From NCBI RefSeq assembly GCF_950295315.1, contig NC_080181.1, positions 1,740,526-1,804,525 on the forward strand: DNA of 64,000 nt, in the 5' to 3' direction. A program made the translations under genes and the position numbers. This document shows, piece by piece, positions 1 through 35,127 of the stretch; within the stretch, counting starts at the first letter, position 1, and each line of letters begins with the position of its first letter. The stretch is from Erinaceus europaeus. Taxonomy: Eukaryota > Chordata > Mammalia > Eulipotyphla > Erinaceidae. The notes beneath the pieces are model-generated. The model worked only from the letters and a program-made list of their open reading frames with translations, searched no databases and was not told the origin of the DNA.

Positions 1-129
1 GGTGGCAGGAGTGTGAAGGAGGCTGGCAGGCTGCCCTGCTCCAGCTGGGGAACAGTGCTGAGTCCCAGAGTGTGCTTGAGAACAGCTGCTTCAGAAAGCG
101 ATTATAACTCTCAGAAAAAAGTGTGGTGA

Positions 130-300
130 GGGACCAGGTGGTGGTGCGCCTGGTTAAGTGCACACATTACAGTGCACAAGGAGCCAGGTTCAAGCACCTG
201 GTCCCCATCTGCAGGGGTGAAGCTTCATAAGTGGTCTCTGTCTCCCTCTATCTCCCTTCCCCTCTCAATTTCTCTCTGTCTCTAATAATAAATAAACTGA
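130..300 (+). repeat. SINE family C
   Basis: Head gtggtggtgcgcctggttaa, B box ggttcaagcacctgg, tail aataataaataaact. In a MRE11 intron. Confidence 0.85.
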
Positions 301-314
301 TTAAGATTTTTATT

Positions 315-378
315 TTATTTTATTTTTAATATTTATTTATTCCCTTTTGTTGCCCTTGTTGTTTTAATTTTTTTTTAA
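315..378 (-). repeat. SINE tail fragment, family A antisense
   Basis: tttattcccttttgttgcccttgttg is the antisense tail of family A; the body is missing. Confidence 0.55.
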
Positions 379-23815
<23,437 letters not shown>

Positions 23816-25375
23816 CACATTGAATGGCACTTGGCAGTCTTCAGGATTCAGGAGAAATCAAAGCATCGTACGCTAAGAGCTTTCAGTGGAAGATTCTTAA
23901 AGTATTGTTGTTAACTGCATAATTTGAAAGGAAACCAATGTTCAGGAATCCTACTTTTTTGAATATCATTTCCTGAACATAACAGTTGCTTGAGAAACTT
24001 CCCCACACAGGCCATATAGAATAGTATTGGCTCCTTATTGTTCAATCTAGTTGTTAAGTTTACCTGGGAGTGTTCTGTAAAACTCAGAATGTTCTATTCC
24101 TGACATATATTCGTATCTCACTGAATGAGAACTTAGCCCACCTACTGCTCTTGGGTATAGATTAAAGTACATCGAGGCCATATTGTTATATTAATGTGAT
24201 TGCATTTATCAGACGCTAAGGAGAAGAGCAGACAAAATGCAGCCCGCTTCCACTGATAGCAATTTCTAGTGATCCTGTGTTTTCCTGCAGGTGTCGCAGT
24301 TCCTGGGAAACTATGCTAAGCTCACTGCTTGTTACTTTTCTAATACTTAAGATAGTATCAGCCACTGACACTCTGGATTGTGGAGTATGTTTGGATTAAA
24401 AATGGAAGTCTCAGGGTTATGAGTTGTTTTTTTTCTTTTTATTCCATCAACAATTATATCTATGAAGAAAAGTTTTAACTACATCTTAGAAAAGTATCCA
24501 AGACTTTTTTAGAGAGCGTGGTCAGTTAGACTAGAATGCTGAAAGACATCAACATATTTTAGGAATGATAAGGCAGGAGACCTGGGCACTTGCCACAACC
24601 TCAGTAACGCAGCTGGTGTAGAGTGGCTCTCTCCTTATTTGTGTTGTCTTCCTCCCTTTCCCACCAAGTTGGTTGGTGCCACTGCCCACTGCAAGGCTCT
24701 GTTGACGCCCCTTGGATCTCTTGAGCTGCCTGTCCTTTAACAGCTCCTGGAGGAGCTCTTGGTCTCAGCGCTGCAGCAGCAGCCTCCCTTTCCACAGAGA
24801 TGCAAGTGCTTGGCTGAGCAGCACTGAGGACTCTGCTGACGTGGTGCTGCCGGGAGCGTCCACTCACAGAGGGACAGAGCATCTGTGCTGAGACTGCCTG
24901 CAATTTGTGGCTCCTTGGCAGAGCCGGGGGGTGTTCTGGTGAGTTCTTAAATATTTTCTGACACCTGGCCTGAACACGAGGACTATTTTAGTAGGAAACA
25001 AACTCATGCCTGCCCACTGGGAATCTTTTAATATTTGCAGTTCTTAAAGAAGGCAGAGATGAGACCAGAACTGCTTTCTAGAGTGGGGTTAGTGTGGCTG
25101 CCTCAGATAGACGGTGCAGAGCCACTGCTGTGCAGGGCTCCTGCCAGAGCGTCTGCCTGCGAGGGTCAGCGTAAAGGGTGGGCTCACTCACGCCTCCCCT
25201 GTCTGACAGGCATCAGGCGTGGCCAGCTAGCTCCTGGGAAAAGTAGCTTCTGGGAGGTGGTACAGGGAGTGTCTCTTCAGCTTGTTCATGGCTTGGTGTG
25301 AACAGTGAGAGCCGCTTCCGGGAAATGCAGCAAAGAAACAAGCCTTTTAGTTGAGGTTTTGAGGGGGGTGGGGAG

Positions 25376-25652
25376 GAAGCGGGTGGTGGCACACTTGGTT
25401 AAGCACACTCAGTACCAAGTACAAGGACCTGGGTTCGAGCCCCTGCTCCCCACCTGCAGGAGGGGCACTTCACAAGTGGTGAAGCAGGTCTGCAGTGTCT
25501 CTCTTACTCCCTCTCTATCTTCCCTCCCCTTTCAGTTCCTCTCTGCCCTATCAAATAAAATGGGGGGGGGGGATGGCTGCCAGGAGCAGTAGATTCTCAG
25601 TGCAGGCAGTAAGCCCCAGTAGTAACTTGGAGGCAGCAAAGGGAAAAAAATG
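25376..25652 (+). repeat. SINE (A/C hybrid with 3' module) in the MRE11 3' UTR
   Basis: gggtggtggcacacttggtt head, gggttcgagcccctgc B box, ccaggagcagtagattctca module. Confidence 0.85.
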
Positions 25653-26234
25653 AATACTTTGGCCTGGCTGAACATGCCTCATGTCCCTGGAGTTTGTAGC
25701 GATGCAGTCCAGCCTGGCAGAGTTCCCATGCTGGTGTGAGTATGGGAGCAGCTCGGAGCTCGAGGGACTAGTGTCCCCGTACCGTCACTCACCACGGCAC
25801 AGCTCGCCCTGCTGTCTCGCAGAGTCACGTTGCTTGCTACTCTCACACACGTTTGTTTCTGTAGATCTGGAGTTAGCTGTTTGTAAACTGATAACAGCAT
25901 AGATTCTCCCAAGTATCAGACATTGAAATTCATAGGAATGTGTACTTATTTGAAATTCTCTCTAACATGTCACCCCCCAGCAGATAGGTACAGACTTCTC
26001 CAAGTTTCGGCTCGACTGCTAACAAAATCTGTCAAATCGGAGCCCCAGATGTTGGCCTGTTGTGGAGTTAAATATTTTAAGCTCTGCGTCAAGGTGTACG
26101 TTCACTTGGTGTTTATCTGGGCATCCTGATTCTTCTCCCTTTTGTTGACCTCTTTTAATTAGACCATCACTGTTTGGAGCAGTGATTGCATTGCTTGCTG
26201 ATGTGTCACACATGTTACTGCTCAATTTGGATCA

Positions 26235-26240
26235 AATAAA
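26235..26240 (+). promoter_or_regulatory. Candidate polyadenylation signal (MRE11 distal)
   Basis: AATAAA in atcaaataaaagagt, with cagtgtgccttgg downstream as a plausible GU-rich element. It is the first exact AATAAA past the stop that is not inside the SINE tail. Confidence 0.5.
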
Positions 26241-26260
26241 AGAGTATTTCATCAGTGTGC

Positions 26261-26830
26261 CTTGGCATCAGAAGTGCTGAAGTGATTTTCTGAGGGCTGT
26301 GATTGCACGCAATGGCTGATGAGCTGAAGGAGGTGCCGGCCTGCCTCGGAGCCGCCGTGCCGCCAGGAGACTGCCGCATCCAGCCCTGCCACTTAAGTGC
26401 CCTTCACCACCTTGCCCGTGGGACCACAGGGGCTCATGCTGGTTGCTCTTCAAAATCTATTTTCACCATTGTAAGCTTATAAATGTAATCCCAGTCTACC
26501 TATTAGCACATCTGAACTGATTACAGGGTGTGCTATATTTGGACTCCAGTCAAATTTTCCCAGAGGCAGAGAGCCGTTAAATGCTAGAATGAAAGGCCGC
26601 CTTTGTTCTGCTCCTGCTGTTCTGGGAACGGGAACTGAGACAGAGGTGCCACTTCCTACACATTCCAGCGTCTCACCTATCACCTGAGCAGCCTGTGCAG
26701 CCGCTGGATACGCGCCTGGGGCGATGCTCAAGTTTTCAGTTGTTCTTTTAAACCAGATCATGTTTGAAACTTCTGACTTTTGAAATAGCACTTTACGGGA
26801 AATGGTAAGAATAGTGGAAGAGTTCTTTTG
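26261..26830. other. Intergenic, unique sequence downstream of MRE11
   Basis: No repeat recognised and no conserved frame. Confidence 0.5.
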
Positions 26831-27062
26831 TTTTCGCCACCAGGGTTATCTCTGGTGTGCAGTGCCTGCACAACTCTCCACCACCATTTCCCAGCAACCA
26901 TCTGTATATATTAAGACACAGAAAGGGAGAGAGAGACAGCTGCAGCTCTGCTTCATTGTTTGTGAATCTTGCCCTGTGGGTGGGACCTGGGGCTTGATCC
27001 CGGTTCCTCAAGTGTGATGATATGTGTGCTGTGCTGGGTATGCCAGCGCTCAGCACCCAGTG
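26831..27062 (-). repeat. SINE with 3' module, antisense, diverged
   Basis: gccaccagggttatctctgg, ggggcttgatcccggttcc, ending gccagcgctcagcaccca. Confidence 0.7.
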
Positions 27063-27402
27063 GAGAACTTCTTCCCTTTTGCCCAGACTCACTGCTCTTG
27101 AGCATTTTGTCGTCTGAAAGTCGTCCTCTGTCATGTGCATCAGTGTCCACATACAGACACAAGCATTCCCTGCTGGTAATCTCGTTGGCCGTCGCAGGGA
27201 GCTGACAGTCCTGCACCCTCGGGAGTCCTAGCAGATGCTACAAGTGAGGATGTCCTCTTTCCTGATTCAAAGCTCTCAATGTCAGAATATTCTGCGTTGA
27301 TCTGACGCTTTCATTGTATTCCATACTCCAGTTTAGTCAGCTACCCAACAGAGCTCTTAAACAGCTTGTTTTTCCCTCTGAACCAGCCCTGCTTCCCCAC
27401 TT

Positions 27403-27472
27403 TGGGAAGCTTCTTCCCTGCAGGTGGGGACTTGGGGCTTGAACCTGCGTCCTTGTGTATGGTAATATGCAT
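27403..27472 (-). repeat. SINE family C fragment, antisense
   Basis: cttccctgcaggtggggact and ggggcttgaacctgcgtcc only. Confidence 0.6.
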
Positions 27473-28029
27473 TTGTTTGTTTGTTTATTGGCTCTGTCTG
27501 GACTTAAAGCAACAATAAAAAGTAATAAGTAACAAAGGCTTTCTCTGCATCCAGATAGACAATAGAGGAACTTCTCCGTGTGTGTGTGTGTGTCCGTGTG
27601 TCTGCAGTTCCATTTAGATCTAACTGATCCATTTCAAGTTTCCACTTGTGAAGAGGGTGTGAGGAATGGGTTTAATTTTATGTCTTACAGCTCAGTTTCT
27701 AGTTACCTGTGCATCATTTGTGATAGGATGCCTTGAGATGGGCCAGGGTTGTAGCGTATTGAGACCTGGTCTGTTTATGGACTTTCTGCCGGTGGTTCTG
27801 TTGGGCTCTTCCTACTCCAATAGTGCAAAGTGTGGACAACTGCCTGTGCGGTCTGTTAACATTTGATGCATTTAACATCTTAACTGTTTTTGTTTGCAGG
27901 GCTTTGTTACTCTGGACTGACTTTGAGAGACAGACAGCCACAGCACGAGGCCCCTCTCAGTGCTGTAGTTGGCCCGTGGGGCTCATACGCTGGCCGTGTG
28001 CATGGCAGAGTAAGCACCCTCCTCATGTT

Positions 28030-28172
28030 TGTTTCTGTAAGAATCGCCTCCTTCTCTCTCTCTCTCCTCCTATTTTCCTCATGAATAAATAAATAAAATC
28101 TTTTTTAAAAAAAAAGTGGTCCTGGCGGCGGCATAGTGGATAAAGCATTGGACTCTTTAAAAAAAAAAAAAT
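28030..28172 (+). repeat. SINE family B tail, then a second B head
   Basis: ctcatgaataaataaataaa closes one copy; ggcggcatagtggataaagc starts another that stops at ggactctt before an A run. Confidence 0.65.
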
Positions 28173-28489
28173 TGCCTCCGATATCAGAGCTGCCTTTGGA
28201 TATTTCACTCTAGTGGCATGAAATACATTCGTCAGGAAAGCTGACACTTGATGAACTGGATAGCTTGAGAACGAGAGGCCTTCACGCTTGTCCCAGACTA
28301 GGGCTGTGCTTCCTAGACATTCCACTGTGTTCTTCTAGGTTTGGGCCCTTGACCTTTAAGGATTTTGCATTTGAAGTTGCTGTTGTGATTAGCTTTTCTC
28401 TTCCATTGTAACTTAAATTTTTGTATGTGGAAGCTCTATCTTTGCACAGTCCATTTTTATCTTGCTAACTGCTGGTTTTACTGTCTCAA

Positions 28490-28625
28490 TTCACTGCATC
28501 TTTGATGCTCTAGGGTTTTCCGAATATAATATTATGTGATACACCAGCAGGGATATTGTTACTATCCAAGTCCCGTATTTTAATTTTTCTCTTACCTAAC
28601 CATAGTGATCTCATGTTAATATACC
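28490..28625 (-). repeat. LINE-1 ORF2 fragment, antisense
   Basis: ctctagggttttccgaatat followed by attatgtgata resembles the reverse complement of L1 ORF2; it may extend back to about 28,330. Confidence 0.5.
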
Positions 28626-28630
28626 AAAAA

Positions 28631-28928
28631 CCGGGAGTTGGATGGTAGCGCGGTGGGTTAAGTGCATGTGGCGCAAAGCGCAAGGATGGCGTAAGGATCC
28701 CGGTTCAAGCCCCCAGCTCCCCACCTGTAGGGGAGTCGCTTCACAGGCGGTGAAGCAGGTCTGCAGGTGTCTGTCTTTCTCTCCCCCTCTCTCTGTCTTC
28801 CCCTCCTCTCTCCATTTATCTCTGTCTTATCCAACAACGACGACATCAGTAACAACAATAAATAAAAACTACAACAATAAAATAACAAGGGCAACAAAAG
28901 GGAATAAATAAATTATATATATATATAC
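28631..28928 (+). repeat. SINE family A
   Basis: ggtagcgcggtgggttaagt head, cggttcaagcccccag B box, aacaagggcaacaaaagg tail with short (AT)n. Confidence 0.92.
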
Positions 28929-29082
28929 CAAAAACTGGTAAACTGCAGGAAACGAACATATTTTTTTCTACATACTTTAGTGTAATGTTATGGCAGTTGA
29001 AAGAAACTGTTACTAAAATTCTCTGAAAATTCTGCTTCTCCAGACAGACTTATCATACTGTTTTTGGGTTTTGTTTTCTTTT

Positions 29083-29357
29083 GTTTGCCTTCAGGGTTAT
29101 TGTGGGGCTCGGTGCCTGCACTACAAATCCATTGCTCCTGGAGGCTATTTTTCCTCTTTTTTGGCTTTGTTTATCTTATTGTTATTACTGTTGTTGTTGT
29201 TGGGGGGGGGAGACAGACAACTGCAGATCTGCTTTACTACTCATGAAGTGGCCCACCTGCAGGTGGGGAGCCGGGAGCTCAAACCAGGTTCCTTAATGCT
29301 GGTCCTTGCGTTTGGCACCGTGTGTGCTTAACCCACTGCGCCACCACCCGGCCCCAT
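29083..29357 (-). repeat. SINE family A with 3' module, antisense, internally shortened
   Basis: tcagggttattgtggggctc, gctcctggaggctatttttc, a G run, ending gcgccaccacccggcccc. Confidence 0.88.
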
Positions 29358-29389
29358 TGGTTGTTTTTTTTAAACAACAGAGGCTACAG

Positions 29390-29568
29390 TTGCGAGATTC
29401 CATTGCTCCTGGCAGACACTTTCTTTACTTTGTCTGTTCTTCCTTGCCCTTTTTTCAGCTAGAGGGTGAGAGGCTTCACTGCCCATGAAACCTTGCCTTT
29501 GCCTGATGCTCCCATGTGGTGGCTGGGGCTCCGGCCCTGGTCTTTGCACATGATAAAATGTGCCCTAG
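29390..29568 (-). repeat. SINE, antisense, diverged
   Basis: ccattgctcctggcagacac and gccctggtctttgcacatg. Confidence 0.5.
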
Positions 29569-29582
29569 AAAAATGAGCTGTA

Positions 29583-29757
29583 GTGGTCCAGAAGGTAGCA
29601 CAGTAGATAAAGCATCGAACTCTCAAGCATGAGGTCCTGAGTTCAATCCCCGACAGCACATGTACCAGAGTGATGTCTGGCTCTTTCTCTCTCCTCCTAT
29701 GATTCTCATTAATAAATAAATAAAGTCGTTTAAAAAAAAAAAAGAAAGAAAAAGAAA
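29583..29757 (+). repeat. SINE family B
   Basis: aaggtagcacagtagataaa head, tgagttcaatccccgaca B box, attaataaataaataaag tail. Confidence 0.92.
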
Positions 29758-30103
29758 AATGAGCTGTCTCCTGGCCTGCTCTAGGGAATGTAACTTCACT
29801 TAAATGGAGTTATGGGGCGTGTGTGCCCTTTTCTGTCTCTGGCTTCTTTTGCATGACATGCCATCCGAGATGCACCGTGGGTCAGTAGCCTGGACGGCTT
29901 CCTTCCTTATCCCGTCCCGCCGGCCAGAGGAGAGGTAGGGGAGCTCCGCTACTTGTCATGCTTGGTCTTGCCTGTCTTAATGATCCAGATCTTTATTCTT
30001 CATTTGATAATATAAATTTGTGATAAACGTGATAAAAACAGATAAGTATGTGTTAAACAGCTGAGATGGGTAAGGCAATGTGGGGAATAAAAGGAAACAT
30101 CAA

Positions 30104-30647
30104 GGGAGTCGGGCGGTAGCGCAGCGGGTTAAGCACACGTCGCAAAGCGCAAGGACCGGCGTAAGGATCCCGGTTCGAGCCCCCGGCTCCCCACTTGCAG
30201 GGGGTCGCTTCACAGGCGGTGAGGCAGGTCTGCAGGTGTCTGTCTTTCTCTCCCCCTCTCTGTCTTCCCCTCCTCTCTCCATTTCTGTCTGTCCTATCCT
30301 ACAACGACAACAATAACAGCAATAATAATAACCATAACAATGATAAAAACAAGGGCAACAAAAAAGGAAAATTAATTTTTCCCCTCTTTAAATTATTTTT
30401 ATTTATTTATTTGTTATTGGATAGAGACAGAAGTTGAGAGAGAAGGCAGAGATAGAGAGTAAGAGAGACAGACAGATACCTGCAGACCTGCTGCACCGCC
30501 TGTGAAGTGACTCCCCTGCAGGTGGGGATCCAGGGGCTTGAACCAGGATGCTAACCAGTCCTTTCGCTTTGCACCACATGTGCTTAACCTGCTGCGCTAC
30601 CGTCCGACTCCCAGGAAAATTAATTAATTAATAAAATATTTTTTTAA
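30104..30647 (+). repeat. SINE family A with 15-bp target duplication, split by an antisense SINE
   Basis: Starts gggagtcgggcggtagcg, near consensus. aaaaggaaacatcaa occurs at 30089-30103 and 30648-30662 as the target-site duplication. The tail is interrupted at about 30377. Confidence 0.94.
30378..30612 (-). repeat. SINE (A head) antisense, nested, with 13-bp target duplication
   Basis: aggaaaattaatt at 30365-30377 and 30613-30625 flanks the insert; gggcttgaaccaggatgc inside, ending gctaccgtccgactccc. Confidence 0.93.
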
Positions 30648-30856
30648 AAAAGGAAACATCAAATTTTTGTCTTCGGTGATAGTATTTTGGCTGCAAAACC
30701 CTTAAGTGTACATGAAACCATTGACAGTAATCATATAGTTTGTGACCTTACAAAAGGTGTCATGCAGTGTTCACAGCACAGGCATCTATCAGATCCCTAT
30801 GTTCAAAGATACAGGTTTTTTTTTTTAATTCAAGTAATTCTAAAAATATTTTTATT

Positions 30857-31050
30857 AGGGAGCCCGGCAGTGGCACATCTGGTTGAGCACACACATGACA
30901 GTGCACAAGAACCCAGGTTCAAGTCCCTGGTCCCCACCTGCAGGGGGAAAGCTTCATGAGTGGTGAAGCAGGGCTACAGGTGTCTCTCTCCATTCCTATC
31001 TCCCCCCCCTCAATTTCTGTCTCTATCCAGTAATAAATAAATAGATATTT
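30857..31050 (+). repeat. SINE family C
   Basis: ggcagtggcacatctggttg head, ggttcaagtccctggt B box, tail ccagtaataaataaatag. Confidence 0.9.
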
Positions 31051-31399
31051 TAAAAACCAGTATATTTACAAATACATCTTATTGGGGGGATTAATGGTTT
31101 GCAGTAAACACAGTTGAAATTTCTCATTTTTGTGCAGAATATTCTCTCCCCAGCCTAGGTTCTTCCTCCACCTCCTTTCACCAGGATATGAGAACTCCCT
31201 CTTCCCCACATAGGCTCCTATTCTGGTGCAATACGCCAAACCCAGTCCCAGCTCTGCTTCGTGTTTTCCCTTCTGTTCTTGTTTCTCCACTTCTATCCAT
31301 GAGCAAGATCATCCTATGTTCATCCTTCTCTTTCTGGCTGATCTCACTTCACAGGATTTCTTCAAGCTCCACCTAAGATGAGGTGAAGAAGGTGAATTC

Positions 31400-31612
31400 A
31401 TGGAACCAGGTGGTGTTGCACCTAATTGGGTGCACATGTTATAACGTACAAGCACCTGGGTTCGAGCCCCTAGTCCAGGGGGAAAAGCAGGGGAAAAGCT
31501 TTGTGAGTGGTGAAGCCGGGCTACAGGTGTTTCTCTGTCTCTCTCCCTCTCTATCACCCCCATTCCCTCTCAATTTCTGGCTGTCTCTATTCAATAAATA
31601 AATAAAGGTAAT
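31400..31612 (+). repeat. SINE family C, inserted in the L1
   Basis: caggtggtgttgcacctaat head, gggttcgagcccctag B box, tail ttcaataaataaataaag. Confidence 0.9.
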
Positions 31613-31831
31613 ACAAAAAAAAATGATTTCATCATTCTTAACAGCTTAGAGGTATTCCATTGTGTATCTAGACCACAACTTGCTCAGCCACTCATCTGCT
31701 GTTGGACACCTGGGTTGCTTCCAGGTTTGGTTGTTTCAACGTGTGCTGTTGTGCTCACAACAGATCTTTTTGGTGGGTGTGTTTGGTTCCTCAGGATATA
31801 TCCCCAGGAGAGGAATTGCAGGGTCAGGCCC

Positions 31832-31938
31832 ATAGCACCACTGCTACGTGCAGTGCTGGGGATCAAATGAGATGAAGTCAGGAGCCTCCAGCATTCAGGC
31901 CCTGTGCTCTACCAGCTGTGCTATTTCCCCAGCCACTC
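31832..31938 (-). repeat. SINE, tRNA-type, diverged, antisense
   Basis: gtgctggggatcaaatgaga and gtgctctaccagctgtgcta look like an antisense tRNA-like head. Confidence 0.55.
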
Positions 31939-32135
31939 ACTGTAGTTTTAATTTCTCTGGTGACTAATATTGTCAGTATCTCCATGTTTTTGCGATCAGT
32001 CTTAATATCATCTTTGTAATGTGTATATTCAACTCTTTGCCTACTTTTGAACAGGTTATCTTTTTTCTTACTGATTTCTAAAAGAGCATGTGTGGTGTGT
32101 GTATTATAATGACTTTTTGTTTTGTTTTGTTTTTA

Positions 32136-32250
32136 CCAGAGCACAGCACGGCTATGATTTATGGTGGTGCAGAGGATTGAAACTGGGACCTTGGAGCCTC
32201 AGGCATGAGAGTCTCTGCATAACCATTATGCTGTCTCCCCCTACCCACTT
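32136..32250 (-). repeat. SINE family D, antisense
   Basis: accagagcacagcacggcta, gaggattgaaactgggacct, end ccattatgctgtctcccc. Confidence 0.85.
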
Positions 32251-32977
32251 GGTGATGTTTAGTGCAATCTCAGCCTCTGACTTGCTTTTTTTCATTCTGT
32301 AAGTGTTACCTTACTGAACAGAGATTCTTCATTTTAACGATGTCCAATTTATCAACGAGGAATGCTGGAATTTGGGGGTCCTTTTTGAGCAAAGTATTCC
32401 CTACACTGAGACCTTGAAGAGATTCTTCCCTGTTACTGTCCAGATCATCTGACCTGCTCTCAGTTCTGCAGGCTCTCTGGGGACTGAGTGCGCTGCGGTG
32501 AGAGTCATGCTTCATTCTGTGGAGATGCACTTACTTGCTGAAATGATGGTCCCTTCCCATGCTCCACAGCACTTCCTTCTCTCCCCTTCTGCTCTCTAAC
32601 TGCCACCTCCTTGTGTTCTGCAGGGTCCTTCTTGTCCAGGGCAGCAGGAACTATGAAGGAAACGAGGAAAGGAAAGGCAGAGTTTACTGAGTTCTGTTCC
32701 AGGCCAGGCCCAGGTATATGTGTGTATATACATATTATTTGCAGTCGCATTGTTACCACCTCCCTTTTCTTTGAACTGGTTATGGGTAAATGTTTCAGTA
32801 GACTCTCCCGCAGGTAGTGCTGGCTGAGAGTTAGCTAGTCCTGTCTGACTCCAGATCCAATCCCACATCACCACATGGCCTCCCCCAACTCAAGTGTGTC
32901 TTCAGTTACTAGAAAGTTACCTAAAAATCTTATCTCAAATCCTGATGAATCTTGGAGCAGAGCCTGTATAGAAAGAC

Positions 32978-33120
32978 GGGCGAGATTGGGGTCAAGACAT
33001 TGCTTACCTGGTAGAGTGCCTGCAGAAAGCCCCCACTCATTGAATCTTGGCACCAAGACACCAGAGGAAGCTTCCTGGATAGTGGAGCAGTGCTGTGCTG
33101 TCTCTGTCTTCCAGGTTCAA
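32978..33120 (+). repeat. SINE, diverged
   Basis: ttacctggtagagtgcctgc, cattgaatcttggcacc and gatagtggagcagtgctgtg. Confidence 0.5.
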
Positions 33121-33124
33121 GTGT

Positions 33125-33271
33125 GTGTGGTCTGGGAGGTGGCGCAGTGGATAAGGCTTTGGACTCTCAAGCACGAGGTCCCAAGTTCAATCCCTGGCAG
33201 CACATGTACCAGAGTGATGTCTGGTTCTTTCTCTCCTATCATTTATCATGGATAAATAAAAATTAAAAAAA
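33125..33271 (+). repeat. SINE family B
   Basis: gggaggtggcgcagtggata head, caagttcaatccctggca B box, ggataaataaaaatt tail. Confidence 0.92.
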
Positions 33272-33286
33272 AAAATTGCACAAGTG

Positions 33287-33559
33287 GGGAGTTCGGTGGT
33301 AGCACAGCGGGTTAAGTGCACGTGGCGCAAAGCACAAGGACTGGCGTAAGGGTCCCGGTTTGAGCCCCCGGCTCCAGACCTGCAGGGGAGTCGCTTCACA
33401 AGTGGTGAAGCAGGTCTGCAGGTGTCTATCTTTCTCTCCCCCTTGCCTTCCCTCCTCTCTCCATTTCTCTCTGTCCTGTCCAACAACAACGACAACAATA
33501 ATAACTACAACAATAAACAACAAGGGCAACAAAAGGGAATAAATAAATAAATTTTTTAA
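33287..33559 (+). repeat. SINE family A with 15-bp target duplication
   Basis: aaaattgcacaagtg at 33272-33286 and 33560-33574. Head ggtggtagcacagcgggtta. Confidence 0.94.
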
Positions 33560-33609
33560 AAAATTGCACAAGTGAAACCCCAGTGGGGGAGGGATGAAAG
33601 CAGATATAT

Positions 33610-33877
33610 GGGAGTCAGGTGGTAGTGCAAACGGTTAAGCACACATGGCGTGAAGCCCAAGGACCGGCGTAAGGATCCCAGTTCGAGCCCCCAGCTCCCC
33701 ACCAGCAGGGGAGTCACTTCACAGGCGGTGAAGCAGGTCTGCAGGTGTCTATCTTTCTCTCCCCCTCTCTGTCTTCCCCTCCTCTCTCCATTTCTCTCTG
33801 TCCTATCCAACAGCAATGACATCAACAATAACAACAACAATAAAAACCAAGGGCAACAAAAGGAAAAATAAATAAGA
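33610..33877 (+). repeat. SINE family A
   Basis: gggagtcaggtggtagtgca head, agttcgagcccccagc B box, aaccaagggcaacaaaag tail. Confidence 0.93.
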
Positions 33878-33889
33878 GATTCCCCCCTC

Positions 33890-34589
33890 ATTTTACACGG
33901 GGTGCCAACTGCACCTCAGACATGACTGCCGCGATCTCTTGCACCTGGTGACTTAGCAGCAGCACCCCACCTGTGAGAGTCATGCGCCCGAGCTGTGCTG
34001 AGTAACTGAGCATCACGACGCCCCACCTGCAGTGCTCCTGTACGTTGGGCAGCCTCTGCAGAATGGGGACAAGAGCTGGTCCGAGTCTTGGGAGGGGCTG
34101 AGCATGAAAGCCCAGCTCTCAGGTCTCAGGGCTCACCCTTCCTTCTGGGTCGTGGAAGAAACCTTTTGTGGTATTATGTTTCCAGATATCACGTGGAGGT
34201 GCAGTCATTGTGGTGCCTCATGTTCCCATGGGTGTCCCAACAGACAGGTCCTTTCTGCTGTGACAGAGTCACTCAGCCATAAAGCATCACCATGTCATTC
34301 AGACTCCACCCCAAGAAGGGAATCAGATATCCACTGAATGGATATCTGATGAAATACATACCACACGCATTTGTGTGTTGCCTGCCATGCAGATACTGCT
34401 ACAGTGTGTGGACTCAGCTCCCAGTACCCTGGACCAGGAAAGGGAAGTGAACCAGAGCAGTGATGGATAGATCTGTGTCATTTTATTATTGTGGCACTTT
34501 GTTACACATAAAGCTCATGTAAAAAGCTGCTTCCACCAGGCATCATATATTACAGTGAAATGGTTTTTTTTCTTTTCTACAGTGAAATG
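33890..34589. other. Intergenic, unique sequence
   Basis: Contains the near-palindrome gatatccactgaatggatatc at 34326-34347; nothing coding. Confidence 0.5.
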
Positions 34590-34765
34590 TTTTGTTTTTT
34601 AAGTTAGAGACAGAGAAATTGACAGGGAGGGGGAGAGAGACACCTACAGCCCTGCTTCACCAAGCATGAAGCTTTCCCCCTGCAGGTGGGGACCAGGGGC
34701 TTGAACCTGGGTCCTTGTGCATCGTAATATGAGTGCTTGACCAGGTGCGTCACCACCTAAACCCC
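34590..34765 (-). repeat. SINE family C, antisense
   Basis: ccctgcttcaccaagcatga, ggggcttgaacctgggtcc, end gcgtcaccacctaaacccc. Confidence 0.88.
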
Positions 34766-34889
34766 TCACTGTACTGTGTCACACAGTGGTATTTCATGAG
34801 ACAAATACTGCAACTCTGAGAAGGGAACGTTCTCAAGGACATTTTAGTAACCTATCACGTGCTCACAGGAACCTTCACCTATGAAAAGA

Positions 34890-35127
34890 TCTTTTTGTTG
34901 TTGTAGTTAATATCATTGTTATTGATGTTGTTGTTGGATAGGACAGAGAGAAATGGAGAGGAGGGGGAGACAGGGAGAGAAAGACAGACACCTGCAGACC
35001 TGCTTCACCACTTGTGAAGCGACTCCCCTGCAGGTGCAGAGCCGGGGGCTCGAACCAGAGTCCTTACGCGGGTCCTTGCTCTTCACGCCACATGTGCTTA
35101 ACCCGCTGTGCCACCGCCCGACTCCCC
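34890..35127 (-). repeat. SINE family A, antisense, tail truncated
   Basis: ttgttggataggacagagag, gggctcgaaccagagtcc, end gtgccaccgcccgactcccc. Confidence 0.92.

Larger units (their letters stand above)
23816..26260 (+). other. MRE11: MRE11 3' UTR (probable)
   Basis: AT-rich unique sequence follows the stop with no long conserved frame. ATTAAA variants at 24161-24166 and 24394-24399 could give short 3' UTRs. An AATAAA at 26235-26240 followed by a GT-rich stretch would give about 2.4 kb. A SINE sits at 25376-25650. Boundaries are inferred. Confidence 0.55.
31080..32445 (-). repeat. LINE-1 3' half (ORF2 end / 3' UTR), antisense, broken by SINEs
   Basis: ggtattccattgtgtatcta, cacctgggttgcttccaggt, ggatatatccccaggagagg and gatgtccaatttatcaacga are landmarks of L1 read in reverse. 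Interrupted at 31400-31612, about 31832-31938 and 32136-32250. No intact ORF remains. Confidence 0.75.
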
